From contig NZ_LKEH01000027.1 of NCBI RefSeq assembly GCF_001642795.1, positions 131,191 to 195,190 on the forward strand: a stretch of DNA of 64,000 bases, given 5' to 3'. Position numbers and translations under genes: made by a program. The DNA is from Pseudomonas viridiflava (GTDB taxonomy: Bacteria; Pseudomonadota; Gammaproteobacteria; Pseudomonadales; Pseudomonadaceae). Below, piece after piece: positions 1-7,873 of the stretch (the first letter of the stretch is position 1; the number at the start of each line of letters is the position of its first letter). The notes below the pieces were generated by a model. That model did not search any database, was not told the DNA's origin, and saw only the letters and a list, made by a program, of their open reading frames with translations.

Positions 1-102
1 GCAATCTGTGCCATTTCGGAGCGTCTCGGGCGGCATGCCCACGCAGAGCGGTGGGCGCGATCGGTGTCGAGCGCAGCTCGACAGGCCCGATCAAGCAGCG
101 AC
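1..102. other. Window-edge sequence, no gene recognised
   Basis: No reading frame with recognisable coding character was found in this short edge segment. It lies downstream of the stop of the small minus-strand gene that ends at 103. The GC content is normal for the chromosome. Confidence 0.4.
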
Positions 103-369
103 TCAGGCTGGCATGGTCCAGGGCTTGAGGTCGTACCCTTCGTTACTTATTTCAGCGCGGGCCTGCTCTAGCGCGCTGGCCAGCTGCTGCTTGTCCGAAT
201 AGGTGCTGCTCGGAATCTGCTTGCGGCCAATTCGGGTGCTGGTGCGATCGATAACGGTCAGGCTCAGTTCGCCGTTCCCGTCCTGTGGTGCCCAGGCAAC
301 ACACTGGAAGGGTTCAAAAGCGTGTCCAGCGATCAGAAGTGCATCGTTGAAGCGCAGTGGGGCGTTCAT
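103..369 (-). CDS. Small conserved hypothetical protein (88 aa)
   Basis: This is an 88-residue soluble protein without a signal peptide or membrane segment. I do not recognise a named domain. The ATG at 369 is preferred over an in-frame TTG at 375 because a GAGGAA ribosome-binding site sits about 8 bases upstream of it. The gene is divergent from the AAA+ regulator at 679 and shares a 300-base AT-rich intergenic region with it. The first half (FNDALLIAGHAFEPFQCVAW) looks like a beta-rich fold, and the C-terminal third is helical and charged. It resembles short conserved proteins of pseudomonads. No function can be assigned. Confidence 0.7.
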   Translation of the reverse strand: MNAPLRFNDALLIAGHAFEPFQCVAWAPQDGNGELSLTVIDRTSTRIGRKQIPSSTYSDKQQLASALEQARAEISNEGYDLKPWTMPA

Positions 370-678
370 GGTCAATTCCTCAAAGTGCCCATATCAATTC
401 AGTCACGTCGGCGGGCTTACCGTCCGGCTGGTTACTTGTGTTGATGAACGGGAGGGGCACATGAGTCACACACATTTTTGAAAATTTTCTAATTCCGTTA
501 CGGACCACAGTCGTAAAAGCCGCGTTACAGCACTAATGACGTTTGGTTATTGCCATTAGATGCAAACGGTACAAGGCGGTGTCAAATATTTGCTAATGTA
601 AGGATCGGGCTCGCCAACATACTGTTTATAAAACGTTTTTCATAACCTTAATTCGACGCCGGGCGCCAAGGAACCTCT
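370..678. promoter_or_regulatory. AT-rich divergent intergenic region
   Basis: This stretch separates two divergent genes and is markedly richer in A and T than its flanks, as expected for a promoter region. It must hold promoters for both genes. I do not see an unambiguous -35/-10 pair, nor a clear sigma-54 GG/GC pair. The AAA+ gene has a good ribosome-binding site, AAGGA, at about 668-673. Confidence 0.4.
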
Positions 679-2004
679 ATGCATGAATCGGCCCCAACGC
701 GACGTCTGTTAATTGTTGACCCCTGTGATGATTGTCATCTATTGATCCCTGTCCTGCACGCTGCCGGATGGGCGGTGGACAGCAGTACGCTCGAGTCGGC
801 GCTCAATCTCAGCTGCGATGTCGGTTTGATCCGCCTGATGCCTGACCATTTCGAGCATCCCGAGATGGTCAAGGAACTCATTACTCGCACCAATACCCAA
901 TGGATCGCGGTGCTGGCACCGGATGACCTGCGCCGGGAAAAGATCGGGGATTTCGTCTGCGAGTGGTTTTTCGATTTCCATACCCTGCCGTTCGATGTCG
1001 CCCGCATGCAGGTCACCTTGGGTCGTGCCTATGGCATGGCTCGGCTTAGGGCGCAGGGTGCGGCCCAGACTTCCAGCAGCGAACACGAGATGCTGGGCGA
1101 GAGCAGACCGATTCGGGAGTTGCGGCGGCTGCTTGGCAAGCTGGCACCGACGGAGTCGCCTGTCATGATTCGTGGCGAGCGCGGCACGGGCAAGGAACTG
1201 GTCGCACGCACGCTGCACGCGCAGTCTCAACGACGTAACAAGCCGTTCGTGGCTGTTAATTGCGGTGCCATCGCCGAACATCTGATCCACGCCGAGCTGT
1301 TCGGCTATGAGAAAGGCGCATTCAATGGCGCTCAGGAACGCAAGGTCGGGCGGATTGAAGCCGCAGACGGCGGCACCCTGTTTCTCGATGAAATCGGCGA
1401 TCTGCCCCTCGAGACCCAGGCGCACCTGTTGCGCTTCTTACAGGATCGGCAGATCGAGCGTATCGGCAGCAGTGAGCCGATTCCTGTGGATGTCCGGGTG
1501 CTGGCCGCCACCCATGTGGACCTCGAGGCGGCCATTCGCAAGAAGCGCTTTCGGGAGGACCTGTATTACCGGCTCAACGTACTGCAGGTCGGCACGGCTC
1601 CGCTGCGTGAACGACATGGCGATCTGGCGATGCTGGCCAATCATTTTGCTCACTTTTACAGCCAGGAAACCGGCAGGCGCGCCCGTAATTTCAGTCAGGA
1701 TGCGCTGATTGCCATGGGCAAGCATGACTGGCCGGGCAATGTGCGCGAGCTGGCCAACCGAGTGCGACGCGGTCTGGTCCTGGCCGAAGGTCGGCAGATC
1801 GAGGCTGTGGATCTGGGGTTGCTGGGAGAAGAGGACATTGTCAGCAGCATGGGAACGCTGGATGACTATAAGTCCCGTGCAGAACGGCAGGCCTTGTGCG
1901 ACGTGCTGACCCGCCACAGCGACAACCTCAGCGTGGCGGCAAAGGTCTTAGGTATTTCGCGCCCGACGTTCTACCGCTTGCTGCACAAGCATCAGATCCG
2001 GTGA
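679..2004 (+). CDS. VpsR-like AAA+ transcriptional regulator, Fis-type HTH
   Basis: This 441-residue protein has the layout of an NtrC/FleQ/VpsR-family enhancer-binding protein. A degenerate receiver domain spans about 1-125, an AAA+ ATPase about 137-370, and a Fis-type helix-turn-helix about 416-437. Walker A is GERGTGKE (166-173), Walker B is GGTLFLDE (231-238), and the arginine-finger region is FREDLYYRLNV (291-301). Two features are odd. The sigma-54-contacting loop reads GAFNGA (213-218) instead of GAFTGA. The receiver segment where the phospho-accepting aspartate would lie reads GLIRLMP, with no aspartate. Length and features resemble Vibrio VpsR, which controls exopolysaccharide and is known to act with sigma-70. 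The target genes here cannot be read from the context. It ends convergently, overlapping the 3' end of the NadR-like gene by 57 bases. Confidence 0.9.
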   Translation: MHESAPTRRLLIVDPCDDCHLLIPVLHAAGWAVDSSTLESALNLSCDVGLIRLMPDHFEHPEMVKELITRTNTQWIAVLAPDDLRREKIGDFVCEWFFDFHTLPFDVARMQVTLGRAYGMARLRAQGAAQTSSSEHEMLGESRPIRELRRLLGKLAPTESPVMIRGERGTGKELVARTLHAQSQRRNKPFVAVNCGAIAEHLIHAELFGYEKGAFNGAQERKVGRIEAADGGTLFLDEIGDLPLETQAHLLRFLQDRQIERIGSSEPIPVDVRVLAATHVDLEAAIRKKRFREDLYYRLNVLQVGTAPLRERHGDLAMLANHFAHFYSQETGRRARNFSQDALIAMGKHDWPGNVRELANRVRRGLVLAEGRQIEAVDLGLLGEEDIVSSMGTLDDYKSRAERQALCDVLTRHSDNLSVAAKVLGISRPTFYRLLHKHQIR

Positions 2005-2526
2005 AGTCGATAACAGTCGGCTGACGGCAGCCATGGCCTGGTCATGGCGTTGTTGCCAGTCGCCTTCGATCAATTCGTAGCGTTGCGCATGCTGATCGAG
2101 CCATTGCCGACTGGCGCTGAAAAACGCCTGACGCTCTGCCAGTTCCGGCTGGCAGCGTTGCCCGTCACCGATCCATTCGACGCCTTCGGGAGACAGCAGC
2201 AGGTGCAGGTCATAGTGTCTTTTGAGTAATTGCTGCTCGATCCACTGCGGACAATCGCCGAACAGCGTGCGGCTCCAGAGCATGTTGCTCAACAGGTGCG
2301 TGTCGAGAATCAGCAGCGCAGGCTTTGTTGCGCGCGCGGCGTCTTCCCGGTCGAGTTGACCCTGAGCGATGGCGGTAATGTCGTCATAGACCGTGTCGCG
2401 ACCCTGTTCGTCGATGAAGTGACGCACGTATTCATCGACCAGAACACCGCCAAAACGCTTGTGTATAGCCGCACAGAGCCAGCTTTTGCCGCTGGACTCC
2501 GGGCCAGTCAGCACCAGAACCTTCAT
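1948..2526 (-). CDS. NadR-like ATPase/ribosylnicotinamide kinase
   Basis: This P-loop protein of 192 residues matches the C-terminal kinase domain of NadR. The Walker A motif GPESSGKS lies at about residues 8-15 and is followed by VDEYVRHFID, typical of the family. It probably phosphorylates nicotinamide riboside to NMN in the cytoplasm. The ATG at 2526 is chosen because it overlaps the stop of the upstream pnuC as ATGA, which implies translational coupling of transporter and kinase. The NadR adenylyltransferase and HTH domains are absent, so this is a stand-alone kinase. Its 3' end overlaps the end of the convergent AAA+ regulator gene. Confidence 0.87.
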   Translation of the reverse strand: MKVLVLTGPESSGKSWLCAAIHKRFGGVLVDEYVRHFIDEQGRDTVYDDITAIAQGQLDREDAARATKPALLILDTHLLSNMLWSRTLFGDCPQWIEQQLLKRHYDLHLLLSPEGVEWIGDGQRCQPELAERQAFFSASRQWLDQHAQRYELIEGDWQQRHDQAMAAVSRLLSTSPDLMLVQQAVERRARNT

Positions 2527-3086
2527 TGGGCCAGTGCCAGATCGTTGCGCCATTCACGCCAGCCCTGAACGGCGAGCAGGGTGAATAGCCCGTAGAGCGC
2601 TGCCGTCAGGTAGAGGTCCTTGTAGACGAACAGGCCGACAAAAATGACGTCAAGCACGATCCACAATGGCCAGCACTGCACGCGCTTTTGTGCCATCCAG
2701 ACCTGCGCCACCAGGCTGAAACCGGTCAGCGCCGCATCCAGCCAGGGTTGCGCGGCATCGGTGAAGTGGGCCATGCCGGCGCCCAGTGCCAGACTGATGA
2801 CGACGCCAATGGCCAGCCCCGCGGCAACCGAGCCGCCACGCAGCGCCGTGACCGCACGCACCGGCAAACTGCTGCCATGGCGTGTCCATTGCAGCCAGCC
2901 GTAGACCTGCAATCCGGCGTAGATCGCCTGCAAAAGCATGTCCGAGTAAAGTTTTACGTCGTAGAAAATCCAGATGTAGATCACCACCATGACCAGGCCG
3001 ATCGGCCAGCACCACGGGTTTTGCTTGACCGTTAGCCAGACCGCGATCACGCCGATGGCGGCAGCAAATAGTTCAAGCCCGGACAT
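2523..3086 (-). CDS. pnuC: Nicotinamide riboside transporter PnuC
   Basis: This 187-residue inner-membrane protein has about seven hydrophobic helices. It carries the PnuC signature early on (AVWLTVKQNPWCWPIG), a later VYGWLQW helix, and a typical C-terminal QGWREW segment. PnuC takes up nicotinamide riboside by facilitated diffusion, and the substrate is trapped by phosphorylation. The adjacent, ATGA-overlapping NadR-like kinase would perform that step, which supports a riboside rather than a thiamine substrate. The start at 3086 is backed by an AAGGAG ribosome-binding site. I saw no riboswitch-like structure upstream, but that cannot be excluded by eye. Confidence 0.9.
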   Translation of the reverse strand: MSGLELFAAAIGVIAVWLTVKQNPWCWPIGLVMVVIYIWIFYDVKLYSDMLLQAIYAGLQVYGWLQWTRHGSSLPVRAVTALRGGSVAAGLAIGVVISLALGAGMAHFTDAAQPWLDAALTGFSLVAQVWMAQKRVQCWPLWIVLDVIFVGLFVYKDLYLTAALYGLFTLLAVQGWREWRNDLALAQ

Positions 3087-3327
3087 GGCGGCTCCTTGAT
3101 AGCGGGATGTGCAGGGCCGGGGATTGTAAGCGGTTCCGGGCGCAAGGGGCAGGGGCTGGTGGCAAGCTCACACCACCAGCAGGCGTTACGCCGAAAGGTC
3201 TGCTAGCATTCGGCGTTTTTGCAGCGCTTCTTCAAGCTTCGTTCAGCTTCGCAGCGGCATAGTGGCAGGCTTTTTTCATACGACAATACAAACCAGCGAA
3301 CCTCGGGTATCGCTGTATGGGGGAATG
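3087..3327. promoter_or_regulatory. Divergent pnuC/uppP promoter region
   Basis: This region separates pnuC (minus strand) from uppP (plus strand). It contains no convincing gene and should hold both promoters. I could not assign a specific promoter. Confidence 0.35.
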
Positions 3328-4158
3328 ATGGATCTTTGGACCGCTGCTCAGGCGTTGATATTGGGTGTTGTAGAAGGACTGACGGAGTTTTTGCCGATTT
3401 CGAGCACGGGTCACCAGATTATTGTTGCGGACTTGATCGACTTCGGCGGCGACCGCGCGGCGGCGTTCAATATCATCATCCAGTTGGGCGCCATTCTTGC
3501 GGTGGTCTGGGAGTTCCGGCGCAAGATCCTGGATGTGGTCGTGGGCTTGCCCAAACAGCAGCAGGCGCAGCGTTTCACCCTCAACCTGCTGATCGCGTTC
3601 ATGCCAGCGGTGATTCTGGGCGTGATCTTCGCCGACCTGATCCACCATTACCTGTTCAACCCCATCACGGTAGCGACTGCTCTGGTCATCGGCGGCGTAA
3701 TCATGTTGTGGGCCGAGCGCCGCGAGCATGTGGTGCGCGCCGAGACCGTCGACGACATGAAATGGACCGATGCGTTGAAAGTCGGCCTGGTGCAGTGTCT
3801 GGCGATGATTCCGGGTACTTCGCGTTCCGGCTCGACCATCATTGGCGGTCTGCTGTTCGGTCTGTCGCGCAAGGCAGCCACTGAGTTTTCGTTCTTTCTG
3901 GCCATGCCGACCATGGTGGGCGCTGCGGGGTACTCGGGCTACAAGTACCGTGACATGTTTCGTCCTGACGACGTTGCGGTTTTCGCCATCGGCTTCGTCA
4001 CCTCTTTCATTTTTGCCATGATTGCGGTGCGCGGTCTGCTCAAGTTCATCGCCACTCATAGCTATGCCGTGTTTGCCTGGTATCGCATTGCGTTCGGTCT
4101 GTTGATTCTGGCGACCTGGCAGTTCGGCTGGATCGACTGGGCGGCAGCCAAGGCATGA
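3328..4158 (+). CDS. uppP: Undecaprenyl-diphosphatase UppP (BacA)
   Basis: This 276-residue polytopic membrane protein recycles the lipid carrier by dephosphorylating undecaprenyl pyrophosphate to undecaprenyl phosphate, for peptidoglycan and surface-polysaccharide synthesis. Overexpression is known to give bacitracin resistance. The family's E-x-x-x-E motif is visible as EGLTE (E16 and E20), followed by FLPISSTGH. The second signature, PGTSRSGST, lies near residue 170. The length equals the usual 276 residues when the second of two adjacent ATGs (3325 and 3328) is used. A G-rich ribosome-binding site (GGGGGA) is just upstream. The stop overlaps the next start as ATGA. Confidence 0.95.
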   Translation: MDLWTAAQALILGVVEGLTEFLPISSTGHQIIVADLIDFGGDRAAAFNIIIQLGAILAVVWEFRRKILDVVVGLPKQQQAQRFTLNLLIAFMPAVILGVIFADLIHHYLFNPITVATALVIGGVIMLWAERREHVVRAETVDDMKWTDALKVGLVQCLAMIPGTSRSGSTIIGGLLFGLSRKAATEFSFFLAMPTMVGAAGYSGYKYRDMFRPDDVAVFAIGFVTSFIFAMIAVRGLLKFIATHSYAVFAWYRIAFGLLILATWQFGWIDWAAAKA

Positions 4159-4595
4159 CGTCAGCCCGCGAGGCCAGAACGCCTGCCCGGCAGCGCAAGG
4201 CACCGGTTCAGGCGCTGCGCCTCAAATTGCTGATTCTGGTGGTGTTGTGCGCACTGCCGGTGTATGGGGCGGCAGTGCTGTGGATCAGGCAGGGGCTGCT
4301 GATCCCGGCGATCGTGATCGCGGTAATGAGTCTGCTGTCTTTCGTGTTGTATCGACACGACAAATTGCAGGCTGGCAAAGGCGGGCAGCGCACCCCGGAA
4401 AATGTGCTGCACGCCACCGAGCTGCTGGGAGGCTGGCCGGGCGCGTTGCTGGCGCAGCAAACGTTTCGGCACAAGACCCGCAAGGTGTCCTTTCAGGTGG
4501 TGTTCTGGCTGATCGTGCTGGTGCATCAGGCCTTCTGGATAGACTGGCTGTTTCTGGGCCGTCGGCTTTGGCACTGGGTGCCGCTGCCCTTATAG
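4155..4595 (+). CDS. DUF1294 membrane protein
   Basis: This 146-residue protein has a basic N-terminus of about 20 residues, two adjacent hydrophobic helices (about 24-65), and a C-terminal helix (about 115-135). The conserved DUF1294 block is clear: [17 protein letters not shown], then [13 protein letters not shown] and RHKTRK. In other bacteria this domain is often fused to a cold-shock domain, but here it stands alone. No biochemical function is established. It starts within the uppP stop codon (ATGA) and is therefore translationally coupled to it, although a functional link to lipid-carrier recycling is not shown. Confidence 0.88.
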   Translation: MTSAREARTPARQRKAPVQALRLKLLILVVLCALPVYGAAVLWIRQGLLIPAIVIAVMSLLSFVLYRHDKLQAGKGGQRTPENVLHATELLGGWPGALLAQQTFRHKTRKVSFQVVFWLIVLVHQAFWIDWLFLGRRLWHWVPLPL

Positions 4596-4934
4596 CTTCA
4601 GCGCAATCTGCTGGCGTTTGGGCAGCTTGGCGACCACCAGTTGATGTGAACGGGTCAGCAGGTCGCGAATCTCGTCGTCGCTCAGGGCGTGGGGCTCCGG
4701 CACGCTGATCCAGTGTGCACGGGCCAGATACGGGGCAGGGCGCACGCCCGGGCGGTCGACGTAGCCCAGAAACAGATCAGGGTGAACCTTGAAGGACAAT
4801 CCCTGACCTACGAGGTCCATGACCGCGAACATTTTATTGCCCGCGATGGAAAACACCCGTATCCCGCCCCATTTGTAGTCTTCCCGCGCGCCTGGCAAGT
4901 CCAGGCAGAAAGTCGCGATGTCTTCGGTTCGCAT
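4590..4934 (-). CDS. MmcQ/YjbR family protein
   Basis: This 114-residue soluble protein of the YjbR/MmcQ (CyaY-like fold) family carries typical segments DYKWGGIRVFSIAGNKMFAV and, near the end, HALSDDEIRDLLTRSHQLV. Members are annotated as DNA-binding, but the physiological role is unknown. The start at 4934 has an AAGGAG ribosome-binding site 6 bases upstream, which fixes it against longer upstream extensions of the frame. It is convergent with the DUF1294 gene and overlaps its end by six bases. Confidence 0.85.
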   Translation of the reverse strand: MRTEDIATFCLDLPGAREDYKWGGIRVFSIAGNKMFAVMDLVGQGLSFKVHPDLFLGYVDRPGVRPAPYLARAHWISVPEPHALSDDEIRDLLTRSHQLVVAKLPKRQQIALKL

Positions 4935-5060
4935 GGTGCGCTCCTTGCCCTGTGTGGCAACCGGTAAGGTGTTCGATAGCCGCACGGATATTTGATCAGT
5001 GGATTGTATGACGTCCCGACACTCATTAGTGTTCAGGTTTCGCTTTCTCTGGAGCTTCGA

Positions 5061-5855
5061 ATGTCTGCCGTGCAATTCGCCGATGGCCCGCTGAATTATC
5101 TGCTCGAAGGCCCGCAGGACGCGCCTGTTCTGGTGCTTTCCAACTCGCTGGGCACCGACCTGCACATGTGGGACAACCAGATTGCAGCACTGACCGAACA
5201 TTTCCGTGTGTTGCGTTACGACACGCGTGGCCATGGGCAGTCGCTGGTCAGCGAGGGCACCTACAGCATCGAACAGAATGGCCGGGATGTGCTGGCCTTG
5301 CTGGACGCGCTGAACCTGGACAAGGTGTTTTTCTGCGGGCTTTCCATGGGCGGTCTGATTGGTCAATGGCTGGCAATCAATGCTCCGGAGCGCTTGCAAC
5401 GCGTGGTGCTGTGCAACACTGCAGCGAAAATCGGCAACCCCGATGTCTGGAACCCGCGTATCGAAACGGTGCTGCGCGACGGCCAGTCGGCGATGGTTGC
5501 GTTGCGTGACGCATCGATTGCCCGCTGGTTCACGCCATCTTTTGCGAACGCCGAACCTGCGACAGTCGATGCCATTGTCGGCATGCTGGCGCACACCTCG
5601 CCTCAGGGATATGCGGCCAACTGCGCGGCGGTGCGTGATGCGGATTATCGCGAACAGATCGCGTCGATCAAGCTGCCGGTGCTGGTGGTCTGCGGCACCG
5701 AAGATGCCGTCACCACGCCTGCTGACGGGCGCTTCATGCTTGAGCGTATCTCAAGGGCACAGATGATCGAGCTTCCGGCCGCTCACCTGTCCAGTGTTGA
5801 GGCAGGTGAAGCGTTTACCGGGCCGGTGCTGGCGTTTTTGACTGCGGATCGGTAA
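5061..5855 (+). CDS. pcaD: PcaD-like 3-oxoadipate enol-lactonase
   Basis: This 264-residue alpha/beta hydrolase shows the nucleophile elbow GLSMGG (about 101-106), an oxyanion-hole region (SNSLGTDLHMWD), and RYDTRGHGQS. The acid aspartate lies in CGTEDAVTTP, and the histidine near the end in AAHLSSVE. These match 3-oxoadipate enol-lactonase, which hydrolyses the enol-lactone to 3-oxoadipate in the protocatechuate/catechol branch of the beta-ketoadipate pathway. No other pca gene is nearby, so the assignment rests on sequence alone, and a paralogue acting on another ester is possible. The ATG at 5061 follows a GGAG ribosome-binding site. Confidence 0.78.
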   Translation: MSAVQFADGPLNYLLEGPQDAPVLVLSNSLGTDLHMWDNQIAALTEHFRVLRYDTRGHGQSLVSEGTYSIEQNGRDVLALLDALNLDKVFFCGLSMGGLIGQWLAINAPERLQRVVLCNTAAKIGNPDVWNPRIETVLRDGQSAMVALRDASIARWFTPSFANAEPATVDAIVGMLAHTSPQGYAANCAAVRDADYREQIASIKLPVLVVCGTEDAVTTPADGRFMLERISRAQMIELPAAHLSSVEAGEAFTGPVLAFLTADR

Positions 5856-5894
5856 GCACTGATACTCGCGCCCTCTGAGCGTGCGAGGTGGCCG

Positions 5895-6854
5895 GTGTTC
5901 GATCTCAATGATCTGTTTTATTTCGTCCAGGTAGTCGAGTGCCGGGGATTTGCGCCTGCGGGGCGCAAGCTGGGTATTCCCAAGTCCAAGCTCAGCCGCC
6001 GCATTGCAGGGCTTGAAGAACGACTGGGCGTCAGGCTGATCCAGCGCTCCACGCGCAAGTTCGCCGTGACCGAAAGCGGGCGAGACTACTATGGGCATTG
6101 TGTCGCGATGCTTGTGGAGGCCGAGGCGGCGGAAGAAGCCATTCAGCGTTCCAGATCCGAACCCCAGGGCCGAATTTCTCTCAGCTGTCCGCCCGCCATG
6201 GGTGCGATGGGCATCAATGAAACCGTAGCCCGATTCATGGCTGCACATCCCAAGGTGCAGGTGTATATCGAGAGCACCAATCGCCGGGTCGATCCGCTGT
6301 CCGAGAACATCGACATCGCCCTGCGTGTGCGCTTCCCGCCACTGGAAGACGAAGGGCTGGTGGTCAAGACGCTGGGCTACAGCGCCCAGCGGCTGGTGGC
6401 TCACCCGGATCTGGCAGCGCAGATTGGCGTTGATGCCTCGTTCGAGGACCTGGCAAGCCTGCCCACGCTGGACCTGATCTCGGCCACCCCGAACCATCGC
6501 TGGTTGCTGGAAAACGGAGCGGGGGAGTATGTGGAAGTGCGCCATTCGCCACGGCTGATCTGTTCGGACCTCGATGCCATTCTGCAAGGTGCCCTGCAGG
6601 GTGTCGGCGTGGCGCAACTGCCGGAGATTCTGGTTCGAAGCGCCCTTCAACAGGGACGCCTCATTGAGCTGTTCGACGCCCATCGGCCCAAGTGTGGCGT
6701 GATCCATGCGGCGTTTGCGTCCCGGCGCGGGCTGCTCCCGGCCATCCGGGCGATGCTGGATGCGTTCGAGACCTCGTTCAAGGAACTGACTCATAATCCC
6801 GAGTCCCTCTACAGTTCTATCAGTAGAACGAACAATCACATTCAGGGCGACTAA
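5895..6854 (+). CDS. LysR-family transcriptional regulator
   Basis: This 319-residue LysR-type regulator has an N-terminal winged helix-turn-helix at about 15-60 (including KLGIPKSKLSRRIAGLEERL). A C-terminal effector-binding domain begins near residue 90. The start codon is GTG at 5895, preceded by a GAGG ribosome-binding site. It lies between the PcaD-like gene and the azoreductase azoR, in the same direction as both. LysR regulators next to azoreductase or quinone-reductase genes usually respond to quinone-like electrophiles, so azoR is the likely target. That link is inference. The ligand is unknown. Confidence 0.9.
   Translation: MFDLNDLFYFVQVVECRGFAPAGRKLGIPKSKLSRRIAGLEERLGVRLIQRSTRKFAVTESGRDYYGHCVAMLVEAEAAEEAIQRSRSEPQGRISLSCPPAMGAMGINETVARFMAAHPKVQVYIESTNRRVDPLSENIDIALRVRFPPLEDEGLVVKTLGYSAQRLVAHPDLAAQIGVDASFEDLASLPTLDLISATPNHRWLLENGAGEYVEVRHSPRLICSDLDAILQGALQGVGVAQLPEILVRSALQQGRLIELFDAHRPKCGVIHAAFASRRGLLPAIRAMLDAFETSFKELTHNPESLYSSISRTNNHIQGD
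6815..6830. promoter_or_regulatory. Inverted repeat upstream of azoR
   Basis: A perfect 6-bp dyad, GTTCTA-N4-TAGAAC, sits at the very 3' end of the LysR gene, about 97 bases before the azoR start. Its position suits a regulator site for azoR. It lies inside coding sequence and could be chance. Confidence 0.3.
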
Positions 6855-6926
6855 TCACGCATTACGAACAACGATAGGATGCTTCCCACTTGATCGCCCA
6901 ATGACGATATGACTCGGGAAGCCCTT

Positions 6927-7535
6927 ATGAACATTCTGCACATCGATTCCAGCATTCTTGGTGACCACTCCGCTTCGCGCCAGCTCAGCCGCAGCGTAGT
7001 CGAGGCTTACAAGGCCGCCCACACTGACAGCGCCGTCACCTATCGCGACCTGGCCAGCGAAGCGCTGGGCCACTTCTCTCCAGCGACCCTCGCTGCGGCA
7101 GGCACTCCGGTCGAAGGCCGTGACGCCGCCCAGCAGCAGGAAGTCGCAACCAACGAAGCCACCTTGCAGCAGTTTCTGGATTCTGACGTGGTCGTCATCG
7201 GTGCGCCGATGTACAACTTCACCATTCCGACTCAGTTGAAGGCCTGGATCGATCGCATCGCGGTGGCAGGCAGAACCTTCCGTTACACCGAAGCCGGTCC
7301 TGAGGGTCTGTGCGGCGACAAGAAGGTCATCATTGTTTCGACTTCCGGCGGCATACACGCCGGGCAGCCGAGCAGCGTGGGTCACGAGGATTACCTCAAG
7401 CTGATGTTCGCGTTCATCGGCGTAACCGACCTGCAATTCGTTCGCGCTGAAGGCCTTGCGTACGGTGAAGAGCCTCGCGCCAACGCGCTGACCGCTGCGC
7501 AGCAGCACATCGAGCAGAAGCTGTTCGCGGCCTGA
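6927..7535 (+). CDS. azoR: FMN-dependent NADH:quinone/azo oxidoreductase AzoR
   Basis: This 202-residue flavodoxin-fold enzyme carries the N-terminal [17 protein letters not shown] phosphate-binding loop. It also shows [18 protein letters not shown] and STSGGIH, typical of AzoR/AcpD. These cytoplasmic homodimers reduce quinones and azo compounds with NADH and protect against electrophile stress. The ATG at 6927 is preferred over an upstream in-frame start because it opens the conserved MNILHIDSS and has a GGGA ribosome-binding site. A strong terminator follows the stop. The preceding LysR gene is the probable regulator. Confidence 0.9.
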   Translation: MNILHIDSSILGDHSASRQLSRSVVEAYKAAHTDSAVTYRDLASEALGHFSPATLAAAGTPVEGRDAAQQQEVATNEATLQQFLDSDVVVIGAPMYNFTIPTQLKAWIDRIAVAGRTFRYTEAGPEGLCGDKKVIIVSTSGGIHAGQPSSVGHEDYLKLMFAFIGVTDLQFVRAEGLAYGEEPRANALTAAQQHIEQKLFAA

Positions 7536-7873
7536 CAGCGTCCTGTTCCGATCAAACTCCACAGCCCGCGCGTTGCGCAGGGCTCTGGAGTTTTTTAATG
7601 CCCGCCGTTCAGTGAACAACTGACAGCTTTCTTACAGGTAACGCGACGTACGCGGCAGTACACTGCACGCCTGAACGCTGCATCGGGCCGATTTTTGCGC
7701 AGTGGTTGGCAGTTGCAAAAAACAGCGAAGATAGATGGCCCGGCTTATGCACTATTTCGGTAATAAGCACTCTCATTTTATGTGAGAGCGGGGCGCTGGA
7801 GCATGAAGCTCGACACAAGCGCATGAATGGACTGTCCGGCACCTGCCGGGACTTACAAAGGTTGGGCCTTGCC
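7536..7873. other. Intergenic region azoR to alpha/beta hydrolase
   Basis: This 338-base stretch holds the azoR terminator and then the presumed promoter of the secreted hydrolase. An additional small dyad, CTCTCA-N7-TGAGAG, lies at 7770-7788. The reading frame is open upstream of 7874, but the signal-peptide methionine argues that translation starts at 7874. No other gene is seen. Confidence 0.45.
7557..7597 (+). terminator. Rho-independent terminator of azoR
   Basis: A stem with arms containing CTCC/AGCCC and GGGCT/GGAG is followed directly by TTTTTT, 20-60 bases after the azoR stop. Confidence 0.8.

Noticed and set aside
3087..3327. Riboswitch upstream of pnuC
   Set aside because: I could not see conserved stems of the known NAD- or preQ1-type riboswitches. 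A covariance-model search would be needed to exclude it.
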